This document shows positions 34,701 to 47,090 of a DNA stretch of 64,000 bases, piece after piece. Under the pieces are notes generated by a model, which saw only the letters and a list, made by a program, of their open reading frames with translations, was not told the origin of the DNA and did no database searches. The stretch is from Bromus sterilis (lineage: Eukaryota; Streptophyta; Magnoliopsida; Poales; Poaceae), in NCBI GenBank assembly GCA_950022295.1, contig OX465600.1, positions 235,187,782 to 235,251,781 on the forward strand, in the 5' to 3' direction. How positions within the stretch are numbered: the stretch's first letter is position 1; each line of letters starts with the position of its first letter. The position numbers were made by a program, and so were the translations under genes.

Positions 34701-36037
34701 CACCCCGGCCATGGCCGTGGCACGCCGGCTCACGGCGGCGCGGCGAGGCCGGCCGGCTGGTGCTTCTCCAGACAGCGACGAGGGGAGGGGAACCAGGGCG
34801 TGGGACAAGGCACGGCCGAGTGGCCACGGGGCGCACCGGGGGCAGGGCGCGCAGCCTGGTGAGCACGGCGGCTGCCGAGTACAGCACCGGCGAAACGACG
34901 GATGGGGCATGGAATCGACCGCGGGGAGTTGAGGGAAGACGCGGACGCTCACCAGGGAGCGGAAGAGGAGCTCGAGGAGGCCGGAGGGGGAGCGGTGTGG
35001 CCGTAATTGCGATGGAGAGCGGCGGGACAAAGGAAGAAGACGACTCCAATTCACCATGTGACGTGGCTCCGGGCACGATTCCTCCTGTAGGTAGACGAAG
35101 GCGACGACGAAGAGCGTGGGGGCAGCTCGGACGGGCGAGGGAGGTTCGTTGGCCGCGCTGGCTCGCGGTGGCCGGCGACGGGTGCGCTCTGACCGAGTTC
35201 AAGGAGGAGCAGGGGAAGGCGTGAGGGGAAGGAGAGGGAGGCGGCTAGGGTTCCACAGGGGCGGTGGCGCAGGGGGCTTCTTATCCTCAACAGGACGGTG
35301 TCGATGACCGACACGGCGTCCACGGCGTGGCTCAGCCGGGGGATGCCCTCCACGACCCCCCCCCATGAACAGGAGGAAGGAGGAGGGCGCCGGGTGGGCT
35401 GGTGGTTAGCTAGGCCGGTGGGCTGCGCGGGTGGGCTGACTGGGCTGACCCTGTGCAAGGCCGTGAGTCTTCTTTTCCTTTTATTTATCCTTTTGTAATT
35501 TCATTTAGCCACTGCCTTTTGTTTATTTTGTTTTGCTAGCTTTAGAATTTTTGTAAAACCTGTAACTTGCTCCATTATTTGCATTGCCACATGTAGCAAT
35601 GCCACAAAAAGTTTGGTGATTAAATAAATTCATTTGAATATTGTTGTTTATTTTAATATGGCTTTTTGTGCTGTTTTTCTATTGTTAATAATTGTTTGAA
35701 TTTTTCAGTGGCATGATAAACACCCAAATCCATATTGGCATGGTCCAATGATTATTTGGGATTTTATAAAAGTGGTTCCAAGATTTTTGGAAAAGATTTA
35801 TTGTCACCCTATTTTTAATATTCATCAAAAGGCATTTTAGGGTTTGTTTGAATTTTATTTCAAATGGCTTGGACTTTGTTTTCATCCATGATGATCAAGG
35901 CCCATGGTTCACTTTGCTTGCAACAATATCAAAGGATAATTTGAATTTGAACTGAACCAGCTGATCAAACAAAAGTTTTGAACAGTAGAGATGAACAGTA
36001 ACCCTGATTACTGTTCACTGACAGTGAGGGTGTTACA
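31765..36037 (-). repeat. 3' LTR of element C (4,273 bp)
   Basis: From tgtgacgccccc to gggtgttaca on the plus strand (reverse of tgtaacaccc...gcgtcaca). The GC-rich block is at about 34620-35470, with a TATA-like ataaataaaa just before it in element orientation (about 35480). The palindrome ccgtggacacgg is at 32569-32580. Compared with the 5' LTR it has about 15 extra bases near 34848 and a shorter C run near 35360. Confidence 0.93.
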
Positions 36038-36052
36038 AATCTCCCCCACTAC
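36038..36052 (-). other. Polypurine tract of element C
   Basis: Minus-strand gtagtgggggagatt next to the 3' LTR; identical to that of B. Confidence 0.85.
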
Positions 36053-36073
36053 AAGAATTCTCGTCCCGAGAAT

Positions 36074-38338
36074 TTAGGTGGTAGAGGGGAAAAGATCGGG
36101 GTATTCTTCACGAATACGATCTTCGCGTTCCCAAGTGGCTTCATCCTCAGAATGATTCGACCACTGAACTTTGAGAAACTTCGTTGTCTTGTTGCGGGTC
36201 TTGCGTTCATACTGATCGAGAATGCGGCTTGGATGTTCTTGATAAGTCAAGTTCTGTTGCAGCTCGATCATATCATGTTCCACTTCGATAATAGGGTCCT
36301 TAAAGGAGCATCGAAGTTGCGACACGTGGAAGACATCGTGGACTTGAGAGAGGTTCGGCGGCAATTCCAAACGGTATGCCACTGGTCCACTCCGGGAAAG
36401 AATACGGAACGGGCCAATGTAGCGAGGAGCTAACTTGCCTTTGATTCTGAAACGATGAGTGCCTCTCATCGGAGTGACACGAAGGTACGCGTATTCGCCA
36501 GGTTGATAGACCATTTCTTTGTGCTTGCGATCATAGTTGCTCTTCTGACGAGACTGAGAAGTTTTCAGGTGTTCACGAATAACGCGAACCTGATCTTCGG
36601 CGTGCTGAATAATGTCCGGACCAATGAGGGTTCGTTCTCCAGTTTCTGACCAATTCAGAGGGGTTCGACACTTACGTCCATAGAGAACTTCAAAGGGTGC
36701 CATCTTCAAACTAGCCTGATAGCTATTGTTGTACGAGAATTCAGCAAATGGAAGAGATTCCTCCCATTTCTTACCGAATGAGATGACACAAGCTCGGAGC
36801 ATATCTTCAAGAACTTGGTTGACTCGTTCGACTTGTCCTTGTGACTGGGGGTGATAAGCGGTGCTGAAATTTAGGTGAGTGCCCATAGCTTCTTGGAAAC
36901 TATCCCAGAACTTCGAGGTGAAAATGCTGCCTCGGTCGAAACTGATCTCCAACGGAATACCATGGAGGGAAACAATTCTGGAAACATACAAGTCTGCCAA
37001 CTGACTAGCAGAGATCGTCTCCTTGACAGGCAGAAAATGAGCAACCTTGGAGAATCGGTCGATGACGACAAAGATCGCATCATGACCTTTCTGTGATCGG
37101 GGAAATCCGGTGACGAAGTCCATTTCAATCTTGTCCCATTTCCATTCAGGAATAGAGAGTGGTTGCAGAGTACCAGCAGGTCTTTGATGTTCTGCTTTGA
37201 CGCGACGGCAAACGTCACACTCGTCAACATATCGAGCGATGTCTTGCTTCATGTTAGACCACAAGTACCGCTGACGAAGGTCTTGGTACATCTTGGTACT
37301 ACCAGGGTGAATCAACAAAGGAGTATCATGAGCTTCTTTCATGACACGCGGGGTCAAGTTTAGATTGGGCTTACTCCTAGGGACCACTAAACGATTCTTG
37401 AAATACAATGTACCATCATCGGCAACAGTGAAGCATGATGGCTTTCCTCTAGCGATATACTTCTTGATCTTCTCGACATCAGAGTCACATGTTTGTATCC
37501 ACTTGATGGTGCTGTCGAGATCCGGCTCAACAACAAGGTTATTCACATGTCCCTGCGGAACAATTTCAAGGTTCAACTTGCGGAGCTCTTCATACAGAAG
37601 TGGCTGCTCTATCTGGACTTCAAGTTCAAAACAGTAGGCTTTGCGGCTTAAGGCATCGGCCACCACATTAGCTTTGCCAGGGGTGTAAGAAATTCCCATG
37701 TTGTAGTCGGCTATTGTCTCAAGCCATCTCTGTTGGCGGAGATTCAGGTCTGGTTGCGTAAACAGGAACTTCAGGCTTTGGTGGTCGGTGAAGATCTCGC
37801 AACGATTACCGACGAGGTAATGTCGCCACAGCTTCAATGCATAAATTACTGCTGCCAATTCGAGATCATGAGTTGGATATTTATCTTCGTGAGCACGCAA
37901 TTGACGAGAGCCATAAGCAATCACTTTGTGCTCTTGCATTAGGACACAGCCTAATCCTTGACGAGACGCGTCGCAATAAATCACGAAGTCCTTCTGGGTA
38001 TCAGGGGGAGCAAGCACTGGGGGAGAAGTGAGCTTGTCCTTCAGAGCTTGAAAACTTTCTTGACATTTATCAGTCCACTCAAACTTGACGCCTTTGTGAA
38101 GCAGATTAGTCAGAGGCTTCGCAATCTTGGAGAAATTCTCAACAAAACGGCGGCAATAGCTGGCAAGGCCGAGGAAACTTCGGACTTGCTTGACAGTTCT
38201 GGGCGGAGTCCAATCAAGAATAGCCTGGATACGTTCGGGGTTGACGGCAACGCCATCCTTGGAAATCAAATGACCAAGGTAGGTTACTTCGGGAAGCCAG
38301 AACTCACACTTAGAATACTTAGCATAGAGTTTGTGTTC
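36074..38338 (-). pseudogene. pol: RT C-terminus, RNase H, integrase and chromodomain-like tail of element C (open)
   Basis: This is the longest intact stretch of coding sequence in the window, over 730 codons without a stop. In order: RT thumb/connection (SFLGLASYCRRFVENF), RNase H (FVIYCDASRQGLGCVLMQ), integrase zinc finger (EAHDTPLLIHPG...YVDECDVCRRVK), integrase core with Asp in EMDFVTGF, Asp in ISFDRGS and Glu in GQVERVNQ, then LSQVHDVFHVSQLR and the chromodomain-like NHSEDEATWERED, ending at the natural stop. The first Met (38269) is internal: the stretch is the continuation of the interrupted polyprotein, so a protein from it would be expected only if translation restarted. Confidence 0.9.
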
Positions 38339-39358
38339 TCAAAGCTTTTCCAGTATAAGACGAAGATGTTCAGCATGTTTTGCATCGGTCTTGGAGTAAA
38401 TCAATATATCATCCAGATAAACCACGACGAACTTGTCGAGGTATTCCATGAATATATAGTTCATCAATCTGGAGAAGGTGGCTGGTGCATTGGTCAAGCC
38501 AAATGACATGACAGTGTACTCGTATGAACCATAGCGAGTAATGAATGCGGTCTTCGGGATGTCCTCATCACGGACCCGGATCTGATGGTAACCCAACCTT
38601 AAGTCGAGTTTTGAAAACACCGTGGATCCAGCAAGTTGATCATAAAGATCATTGATCCGAGGGAGGGGGTACTTGTTCTGTATCGTGGCCTGGTTGATGG
38701 GTCAGTAATCTTGGACCAAACGGTTCGTGCCATCACTCTTCTTAACAAAGAGCAAAGGTGCTCCCCAAGCAGAGGAACTTGGACGGATGAAGCCTTTCTC
38801 GAGGGCCGTGTCGATCTCCTTCTTCAATTCAAGGAGGTGGTGAGGTGGCATCTTATATGGGCGCTTGGCAATAGGGACGGTGCCAGGCTTCAAGTCGATG
38901 ACAAATTCAACTTCCCTAATCGGGGGTATCCCCGGCAGTTCTTCTGGGAATACGTCGGTAAAATCACAAACGATTGGGACTTTCTCAATCCCTTCAAGAG
39001 GTGCGACATTCAAGGCATTCAGAGCATATATACGAGCTTCGTCATTCATCGACACAATGGCAGTGTGACTCAAAATCGCGCCAGAAGGATGAAGAAGTTG
39101 GATGACCTTGGTGCCACAGTAAAGTGCGGCATTGTGGGTTTTCATCCAATCCATGCCAAGGATAAGGTCGATGGTGGAGGTTTTCAGAATGTGTGGAGAA
39201 ACCATGAACTCGAATCTTTCGATCTCGACAGTGAGGTTAGGTGCAACCATGTCGACACGACACTGGGTACCGGGAGTCCGGACTATTAAGGGGGTGTGCA
39301 TCTTTTCGTGGTAAATGCCATGCTTAGAAGCAAATGCTCCAGACATAAATGATGCGAT
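38339..39358 (-). pseudogene. pol: Protease remainder and RT core of element C, with stop codons
   Basis: Same frame as the downstream part. The protease motif ILGMDWM and the RT motifs KRPYKMPP, FSKLDLRLGYHQIR and YLDDILIYSK are present. It is interrupted by TGA at 38702-38704 and TGA at 38339-38341; element B has CGA (Arg) at both places. At the 5' end, one base is lost near 39358 within the DTGASHSF active-site region, so protease cannot be read through from gag. Confidence 0.88.
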
Positions 39359-39456
39359 GCTCCTGTATCAAATAAAACGGTAGCAGGTATTGAGTTAACG
39401 AGGAGTGTACCCATCACAGTAGCGGGCTGTTCCTGAGATGCTTCAACATCAATGTT

Positions 39457-40509
39457 TTAAGCATGACCACGAGCATGAGGATTTGACCCAGTATTATAGT
39501 TGAGGGTCCCATTGTTGCCACGACCATTTCCGCGGCCAGCAGGGTGAACTACCAGTTGATTCTGTCGCTGAGGGCAGTCTCTGGAAATTTGGCCTGGCTG
39601 ATGGCACTTGAAACACAGGCCATCTTGAGGACGGAGGGGTGCAGTCTCAGTCTTCGGCTGTCTCGGCGGGGGCGGAGGCAGACGAGGTGCAACATACGAC
39701 GGCCTTGGTGCAGGGGAAGTTGGACGCATAAGATTGTGTGGAAGCCAAACGCGTTGCTTCTGTGCTGTGCCCGAAGATGAGCCAGCATCACGGGGGCGCT
39801 TCGGCGAACCACCGAACTTAAGCTGAGCGGTCTCAAGAGTGATAGTCTGGTTCACCATGGTGGCGAAGTCGGGGAAGACGTGCAAAGCCAGTGCAAGCTG
39901 GAGATCTGGGTTGAGCCCATCACGGAACTTCTCTTGCCTACTTGCATCATTCGGAAAGTCACTTGCAGCATAGCGGGAGAGGCGGAGGAATTCCCTCTGG
40001 TATGCCTCGACAGTTTTGTTGCCCTGAACGAGGTTACGGAACTCGGCCTTCATACGGTTCATAATCGCCTGGGGGACATAACGAGCACGGAAGGCAGTCT
40101 TGAAGTCATTCCAGGTGACGACAGTCCCTTCAGCTAGCGAGCCCTTGTAAGTGTCCCACCACTGAGCAGCGGGACCACGTAGGAAATAGGACGCGAAGTT
40201 GACATAATCAGCAACGCTCACATTAGCGAACTCCAACTGACGAGTGATGTCACAAAGCCAATCATCGGCATCCAGCGGCTGCTCCGGCTGGTGGAAGAGA
40301 GGGGGATTGAGACGCATGAAATCCCGCAGAGTAACCACAGGCGGTTGGTTCTGGTGCTGGTTCTGGTTCTGGTTCTGATTCTGGAGCTGATCTATGACTC
40401 CTTGCATAAACACTTGGTTCATCTGAAACTGCTGCATCATCGCGGCCATGTAGTCCGGCGGCGGAGGTGGATCATTGGCACCACGACCACGACCACCACG
40501 ACCAGCCAT
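39457..40509 (-). pseudogene. gag: gag and start of protease of element C
   Basis: Starts at Met 40509 (MAGRGGRGRGAND), two residues shorter than B in the Gly/Arg tract. The capsid-type domain (LDADDWLCDI, AAQWWDTYK) is followed by the zinc knuckle CFKCHQPGQISRDC, where the zinc-binding His is replaced by Gln (His in B). The frame then enters the spacer before protease and hits TAA at 39457-39459; B has TAC (Tyr). The gag domain is complete, but with a damaged zinc knuckle. Confidence 0.88.
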
Positions 40510-41144
40510 CCTGCTAGAATTTAACAGGGGTATTTCAGCGATGAACATTTTAACGAGATACCGGAAACGAGTAAGAGGTAAAGCGACAACAAAGAGGAGG
40601 CGCGGATATATAGGAGTAGTCATATAAGACATACACATCCACACATAGATTCAATCGAAAATCGGGCAGCGTAACGTCGTAGAAATTAAGGAAAAAGGAC
40701 ACACTAGGCGGCGCGCAGACCGCGGTAAGGATTACACGACGCGACATAGATTCCACTATGTCAATCACGCCGCAAGAAAACTGTTGGCCGTAGGAGTTAA
40801 TGCCAGAGGACACGCGGCCTTCCCAGAATGAGAATGGGATCCGCGGTCCGGGACCTGGGGTAGAACTCCTGCAACACGACTCAATCAATGGGGAAGCACC
40901 AAAACGCCGGATGGAATCAAGAGAACATGATCCTAATGTCAGCGTTTGTAAAACTTACCAGCAAGGATAAGAGAGCAGATTCCCAGAGCATAGGTAAGGA
41001 GAAAAGGATCCTAATACCATAGATATCACACGTAGTGGCATCGATGTGGGCCCGTAAGCCAAACATTAAGTTAGCAAAATAGTTTTTCAAAGTCTAGACT
41101 CAACTTCGACCAGGTAGTGGTTGGGTGGCTTCCTACAGGCAGTC
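40510..41144 (-). other. Untranslated leader of element C
   Basis: Between PBS and gag; collinear with 6615-7248 of B, including an open upstream extension of gag. No separate gene seen. Confidence 0.6.
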
Positions 41145-41157
41145 GGCTCTGATACCA
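41145..41157 (-). other. Primer-binding site of element C
   Basis: Minus strand tggtatcagagcc, complementary to initiator Met-tRNA, three bases inside the 5' LTR. Confidence 0.92.
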
Positions 41158-41160
41158 ACT

Positions 41161-44100
41161 TGTGACGCCCCCAAAATCAATCCGTGTACAGTAATCATAC
41201 ACGCAGGGTACACGGCTGAGATTAGGGTGCCACGGTGAGAATATCACAGCACAACACTAAACACAAAAGGATAAACCAATATGTTACAATAAAGGGGGGT
41301 CCCGCGGACCCGAATACATAAGTTAAACAAGCCATAATATCTGAGTACAGACATAGTTAGTCAAGTTTTGCCTTAAGAAGGCTAGCACAAATAACATCAG
41401 AGATACAGATCGAAAAGGCAAGGCCTCCTGCCTGGGAGCCTCCGAAACTACTCCTGGTCCTGGTCAGCGGGGGTCTCGACGTAGTAGTATCCGCCTCCGG
41501 GGTACTCCTGCTCCTGGGCTCCAACGTCTACTGCAGCGGCCGATCAGGCAAAACAGTAAAGGAAATAAAGCAGGTGAGTATCTAGTATACCCGCGAGTCT
41601 TACGTCCGCTACTAAGCATTATGCATTTGTATCAAAGGAAAGGGGAGGCTGTATATAGTGGACTGCAAGATAGAAATCAGAATAAGGGTAAGGAGCTAGG
41701 CCTATCGAAGACTAGCATCTTCTGACGATGTCTTGCAGCATGAGAAGAGAATCAGCCAACAGTTCATATAAAGCAATAAAGTAACAATGAAGCAGAAGTT
41801 GCTGCAACATTGTATAATATAAGTTGTAATGATTAATAATAATAATGCCTCCGAGCTCCCCTCCTCGACTCCCTGCGAGGAAGAAGACCCGGAACCATAC
41901 AGTTTAATAGTAATAGTTTCTAGTGGTAAGATCCAGCTTCAGCATAAAGCGTCCTGTTACCGTGGACACGGCTATTCGAATAGATTAAACTCCCTGCAGG
42001 GGTGCACTACTGTTCAGCCTGCACGCTCGGATCTCAAGGGTGGCGTGAACCTTGTTAGGGAACGCCCCACCGAGGCTATCCGACACGACGCAGCCCATCC
42101 TAGGCTCAACAGAGAGGCCATCCGCCGGACTATATCCTATGCGCCAAGGGGTCTAGGTCCCTCACCCTTGCACGCTCCTGCACGGTGCGAGTCTGGCCGG
42201 TGAAGCAAAAGCAAATCCAAACACACCTGTTGCAGCAAAAAGACAAGACCACTTCCCGGCGATCAGGCCGCAGTACTGCTGACGTCTGAAGAGCTTTCGG
42301 ACAAACTACGACGCAGGGGATCCCATAACTCCTTATCCCAAGTGAAGGTAGTGCGTACAGACCAACGGGTCTCTCAAGTCATCCGCCGAACCATTTAGCA
42401 TTTTAATTAACCTGCGTGACAACCTTTATCGTTGCCTTGACTTAACCGACCCGCGGTCAACGACAGCAGTCAGGACCACCAGTACATCGGTGCCTGCCCT
42501 GTCGTCCCACCAAGTCACTGCGGTTACCAACAAGGTGATCCGTCTCCTTACCTTGTCTCGCGTGTGCTCTTGGTAGAGCTTGACTTTCGTGGTTTTGTAA
42601 CTCTCGCGAGATACGAGCAGGGCCCAAGCACGCCAGTAACGTCGGTCGTACCCTCCCTGTCGTTTCCGACGATATACCTCTCGCGGGCACCGTTGGGTCG
42701 CCCGACTTTCTTACCTTTAAGGACAACCGCTGTTCAGGACCCTATGGCAGCAAGACAAAGTCAGCCTCGAATGGAGTACAAGGATTACTCCTTGATAGCT
42801 CACACTTGAGGTGACTAGGCATAACCCAGATAGGGGCCTTTGGCGGTGTCTGCTTGTACCGTACCTGTGCAGTTGTATATAATGTATCCGCGATCGCTCC
42901 CATAGTGATCACGGCCCGCTATCTAACCCTAGCTAACAATGCGCAGGGTTCACTGCTGAATAATGCATAAGTATAACAGGCAGTATAGGATAAAGGAAAA
43001 GTACATCAAGGGGCGACAAAATCAGGCTATGCAATTGAATAGGATTGTAATCGTAACAGCAATAGTAACCATGCCTAGTGCAAGAAAGTACGGAAAAGGT
43101 AGGCGATATCTGGGGAAGAGAATGGCTCTGCTTTCCTGGAAGCTCGACGGTAGGGGTCGGGTCGTCGACGAAGTAGTCGTACCCAGCAGCGGTGTAGTCG
43201 GCGGTAGCAGCAGGGTCTACCAAAAATTAAGGGGGAAGGAAACAGTAAATACACAGCAATAATATACAAACAAATGAATAGCATGGCGTATGCAATGTTA
43301 ACGGGGTTCTAACGCAGTGCAATGTACTTTGCTCGGAGCAGTAATTCATCCGGGGATGAACTACGACTCCGGGTGATTACCGGACAGGGTGTCCGGGGGG
43401 GAGGGTTCATGCCGGAGGTGTGGTGGACATCCGAAAAATATAACTGGGGTGTATACGTGTTAGTTGAACCATTCCGGACAACTTTCATGTACAAAGTATT
43501 TTGATCCGGGCAATTTTTATCGGTACCGGAAATTTTTGACAGACAGCCCGGAGGGGGGAATGTCGATGATCGGTGTGTTGGGGGGGTGGGGTAGACATAC
43601 GGATAGCGTATCCGTATTCGTTATATTTTTCTGATCAATTTTCATGTATAAAGTTTTTGAATCTGACTTACGGTTTAAAAGATATTGAATTTCCAAATTT
43701 AAATCATTTTATAACATTTTCTGAATTTCTTTTATTAAATAAATAAACATTATCCAGAACAGGGGTTTGACCAGTCAACTGACATGTGGGGCCTACTTGT
43801 CATAGACACAGTTCTAATAAAATTCATTTTATTTATCTGAATATTGAAGGGGACCCACATGTCATCCTCATAGTTTAATAAAATCATTAAATTTATTTAT
43901 ATGACAGTGGGGTCCCACATGTCTGCCTAACAGTTTTAGTTAATCATTTTTATTAATTTAAATTACCCTGGACCCACATGTCATCCACTAGGGGAAGGTT
44001 AGATTAGGTTTAACACTAATTTTAATTAAGGAAAGGGTGGGGCCCATGTGACAGTGGCACAAGCCACAGCACACAGAGCCCAGGCCGACGAACACCCCGG

Positions 44101-45422
44101 CCATGGCCGTGGCACGCCGGCTCACGGCGGCACGGCGAGGCCGGCCGGCTGGTGCTTCTCCAGACAGCGACGAGGGGAGGGGAACCAGGGTGTGGGACGA
44201 GGCACGGCCGAGTGGCCACGGGACGCACCGGGGGGCAGAGCACGGCGGCTGCCGAGTACAGCACCGGCGAAACGACGGATGGGGCATGGAATCGACCGCG
44301 GGGAGTTGAGGGAAGACGCGGACGCTCACCAGGGAGCGGAAGGGAAGCTCGAGGAGGCCGGAGGGGGAGCGGTGTGGCCGGAATTGCGACGGCGAGCGGC
44401 GGGGCAGAGGAAGAAGACGACTCCAATTCACCGTGTGACGTGGCTCCGGGCACGATTCCTCCTGCAGGTAGACGAAGGCGACGATGAAGAGCGTGGGGGG
44501 CAGCTCGGACGGGCGAGGGAGGTTCGTTGGCCGCGCTGGCTCGCGGTGGCCGGCGACGGGTGCGCTCTGACCGAGTTCAAGGAGGAGCAGGGGAAGGCGT
44601 GAGGGGAAGGAGAGGGAGGCGGCTAGGGTTCCACAGGGGCGGTGGCGCAGGGGGCTTCTTATCCTCACCAGGACGACGTCGATGACCGACACGGCGGCCA
44701 CGGCGTGGCTCAGCCGGGGGATGCCCTCCACGACCCCCCCCCCCCCCCCATGAACAGGAGGAAGGAGGAGGGCGCCGGGTGGGCTGGTGGTTAGCTAGGC
44801 CGGTGGGCTTCGCGGGTGGGCTGACTGGGCTGACCCTGTGCAAGGCCGTGAGTCTTCTTTTCCTTTTATTTATCCTTTTTTAATTTCTGTTAGCCACTGC
44901 CTTTTGTTTATTTTGTTTTGCTAGCTTTAGAATTTTTGTAAAACCTGTAACTTGCTCCATTATTTGCATTGCCACATGTAGCAATGCCACAAAAAGTTTG
45001 GTGATTAAATAAATTCATTTGAATATTGTTGTTTATTTTAATATGGCTTTTTGTGCTGTTTTTCTATTGTTAATAATTGTTTGAATTTTTCAGTGGCATG
45101 ATAAATACCCAAATCCATATTGGCATGGTCCAATGATTATTTGGGATTTTATAAAAGTGGTTCCAAGATTTTTAGAAAAGATTTATTGTCACCCTATTTT
45201 TAATATTCATCAAAAGGCATTTTAGGGTTTGTTTGAATTTTATTTCAAATGGCTTGGACTTTGTTTTCATCCATGATGATCAAGGCCCATGGTTCACTTT
45301 GCTTGCAACAATATCAAAGGATAATTTGAATTTGAACTGAACCAGCTGATCAAACAAAAGTTTTGAACAGTAGAGATGAACAGTAACCCTGATTACTGTT
45401 CACTGACAGTGAGGGTGTTACA
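41161..45422 (-). repeat. 5' LTR of element C (4,262 bp)
   Basis: Nearly identical to the 3' LTR (31765-36037), with scattered substitutions, a C run extended to about 17 near 44735, and a loss of about 15 bases near 44235. Palindrome ccgtggacacgg at 41960-41971. GC-rich block about 44030-44850. Confidence 0.93.
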
Positions 45423-45427
45423 GCTTA
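45423..45427 (+). repeat. Target site duplication of element C, right copy
   Basis: gctta, the partner of 31760-31764. Confidence 0.9.
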
Positions 45428-45509
45428 CAAAACGAGTTATACCATATATTGCACACATGCTTGCTAACTAACTAATTAACCATTAAAAATGTTCATAAAA
45501 CATAAGAAC

Positions 45510-46575
45510 TACTCCAATACCTTAAGAGTATAAACTACGGTCAAATATATAAAATACTCCAATACCTTAAGAGTATAAACTATGGTCAAATATCAAAACT
45601 ACTCCAAAGCCTTAAGAGTATAAACTACGATCAAATATAAAAATTATTCCAACACCTTAAGAGTATAAACTATGGTCAAATATCAAAATACTCCAATGCC
45701 TTAAGAATATAAACTATGGTCAAATATCAAAATACTCCAATACCTTAAGAGTATAAACTATAGTCAAATATCAAAATACGCCAATGCCTTAAGAATATTA
45801 ACTATGGTCAAATATCAAAATACTCCAATACCTTAAGAGTATAAACTATGGTCAAATATCAAAATACTCCAAAACCTTAAGAGTATAAACTATGGTCAAA
45901 TGCATAAAATACTCCAATGCCTTAAGAGTATAAACTATGGTCAAATATATAAATACTCCAATACCTTAAGAGTATAAACTACGGTCAAATATCAAAATAA
46001 TCCAAAACCTTAAGAGTATAAACTATGGGAAAATATTCAAAACATTACTCCAATACCTTAAGAGTATAAACTATGGTCAAGAATGGAAAATACTCCCATA
46101 CCTTAAGAGTATAAACTATGATCAATAAAATATATAAAATACTCCAATACCTTAAGAGTATAAAGTATGGTCAAATATCAAAATTACTCCAATATCTTAA
46201 GACTATAATCTATGGTCAAATATCAAAATACTCCAATACCTTAAGAGTATAAACTATGGTCAAATATATAAAATACTCCAAGACCTTAAGAGTATAAACT
46301 ACGGTCATATATACAAAATATACTCCAAAGCCTTAAGAGTATAAACTACGGTCAAATATCAAGATTACTCCAACACCTTAAGAGTATAAACTATGGTCAA
46401 ATATCAAAACTACTCCAATACCTTAAGAGTATAAACTATGGTCAAATATCAAAACTACTCCAATACCTTAAGAGTATAAACTATGGTCAATCAAATGTCA
46501 AAATACTCCAATACCCCAAGAGTATAAACTATGGTCAAATATACAAAATACTTCAACAACTTATGAGTACAAACT
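45510..46575 (+). repeat. Minisatellite with a unit of about 45 bp, about 24 copies
   Basis: Units carry ccttaagagtataaacta followed by ggtcaaatatcaaaatactcc; spacing is 43-48 bases. AT-rich, with no open frame across units. It lies between the two arms of the tandem duplication noted at 31590-31764 plus 45423-45480 and 46690-46910. Confidence 0.88.
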
Positions 46576-47090
46576 ATGTTTCCAAATATACGGCAAATGC
46601 TACCAACTACAGATGATAACCTACACAAAACTATCAAATAGATAGATGCATGTGTTGACAACATCAAAGATAAATAGGATCATAGCCTATCTCACTTGCA
46701 CTAAACATAACATGGTGCAACTGAATATCTCATCATAAAATTCCATATAGCCTCTTCATATATTGGCTTGATGGAATGCCATATACATTGTTACAAAGTG
46801 AACCAAATATTTTCCCATTTCATGCATCCATATAGAAATCAATGCAGGATCAAATTGACTCATAAATAGAGTCATACCTTATATTGCACGTATGTTCACT
46901 GAACTGTCTAGTAAACCATTAAATAAATCTTTATATGAAAAACACTTCTTATTACTAAAATATCCAATGGATAATGAGCTTGGCATAAATATCCCAAGCA
47001 TCCACGTGTTATATATATAAACATCAAATGTCATATGATATAAATGAATCAAATCATGGTTATCATGCTACACATATGTTAGCACAGACA
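46576..47090. other. AT-rich unassigned sequence, second arm of a tandem duplication
   Basis: 46690-46910 repeats, with divergence, the sequence that runs from 31590 to 31764 and continues at 45423-45480. The shared motifs include tatattgcac, aaccattaaa and catccatatagaaatc. No gene seen. Confidence 0.55.

Larger units (their letters stand above)
31765..45422 (-). mobile_element. Tekay/Del-type Gypsy retrotransposon C, full length (13,658 bp)
   Basis: A complete element on the minus strand: two LTRs of 4.27 and 4.26 kb, PBS, gag-pol in standard order, polypurine tract and a GCTTA target duplication on both sides. It belongs to the same family as B; coding regions are nearly identical. In the first 160 bases of the LTRs I count three differences, so the insertion is fairly young but not new. 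Gag-pol carries two stops, a one-base loss in the protease active site, one further stop and a changed zinc-knuckle residue, so C is not autonomous. Confidence 0.95.

Noticed and set aside
34596..35498. Open frames in GC-rich LTR blocks of C (also 43988-44843)
   Set aside because: Inside LTRs, overlapping on both strands, frame changed by the 15-base indel between the two LTRs; no domain.
45510..46575. Regularly spaced repeats that might suggest a CRISPR array
   Set aside because: Repeats and intervening bases are both conserved and tandem, with no unique spacers; plant nuclear minisatellite. The same holds for 29870-30900.
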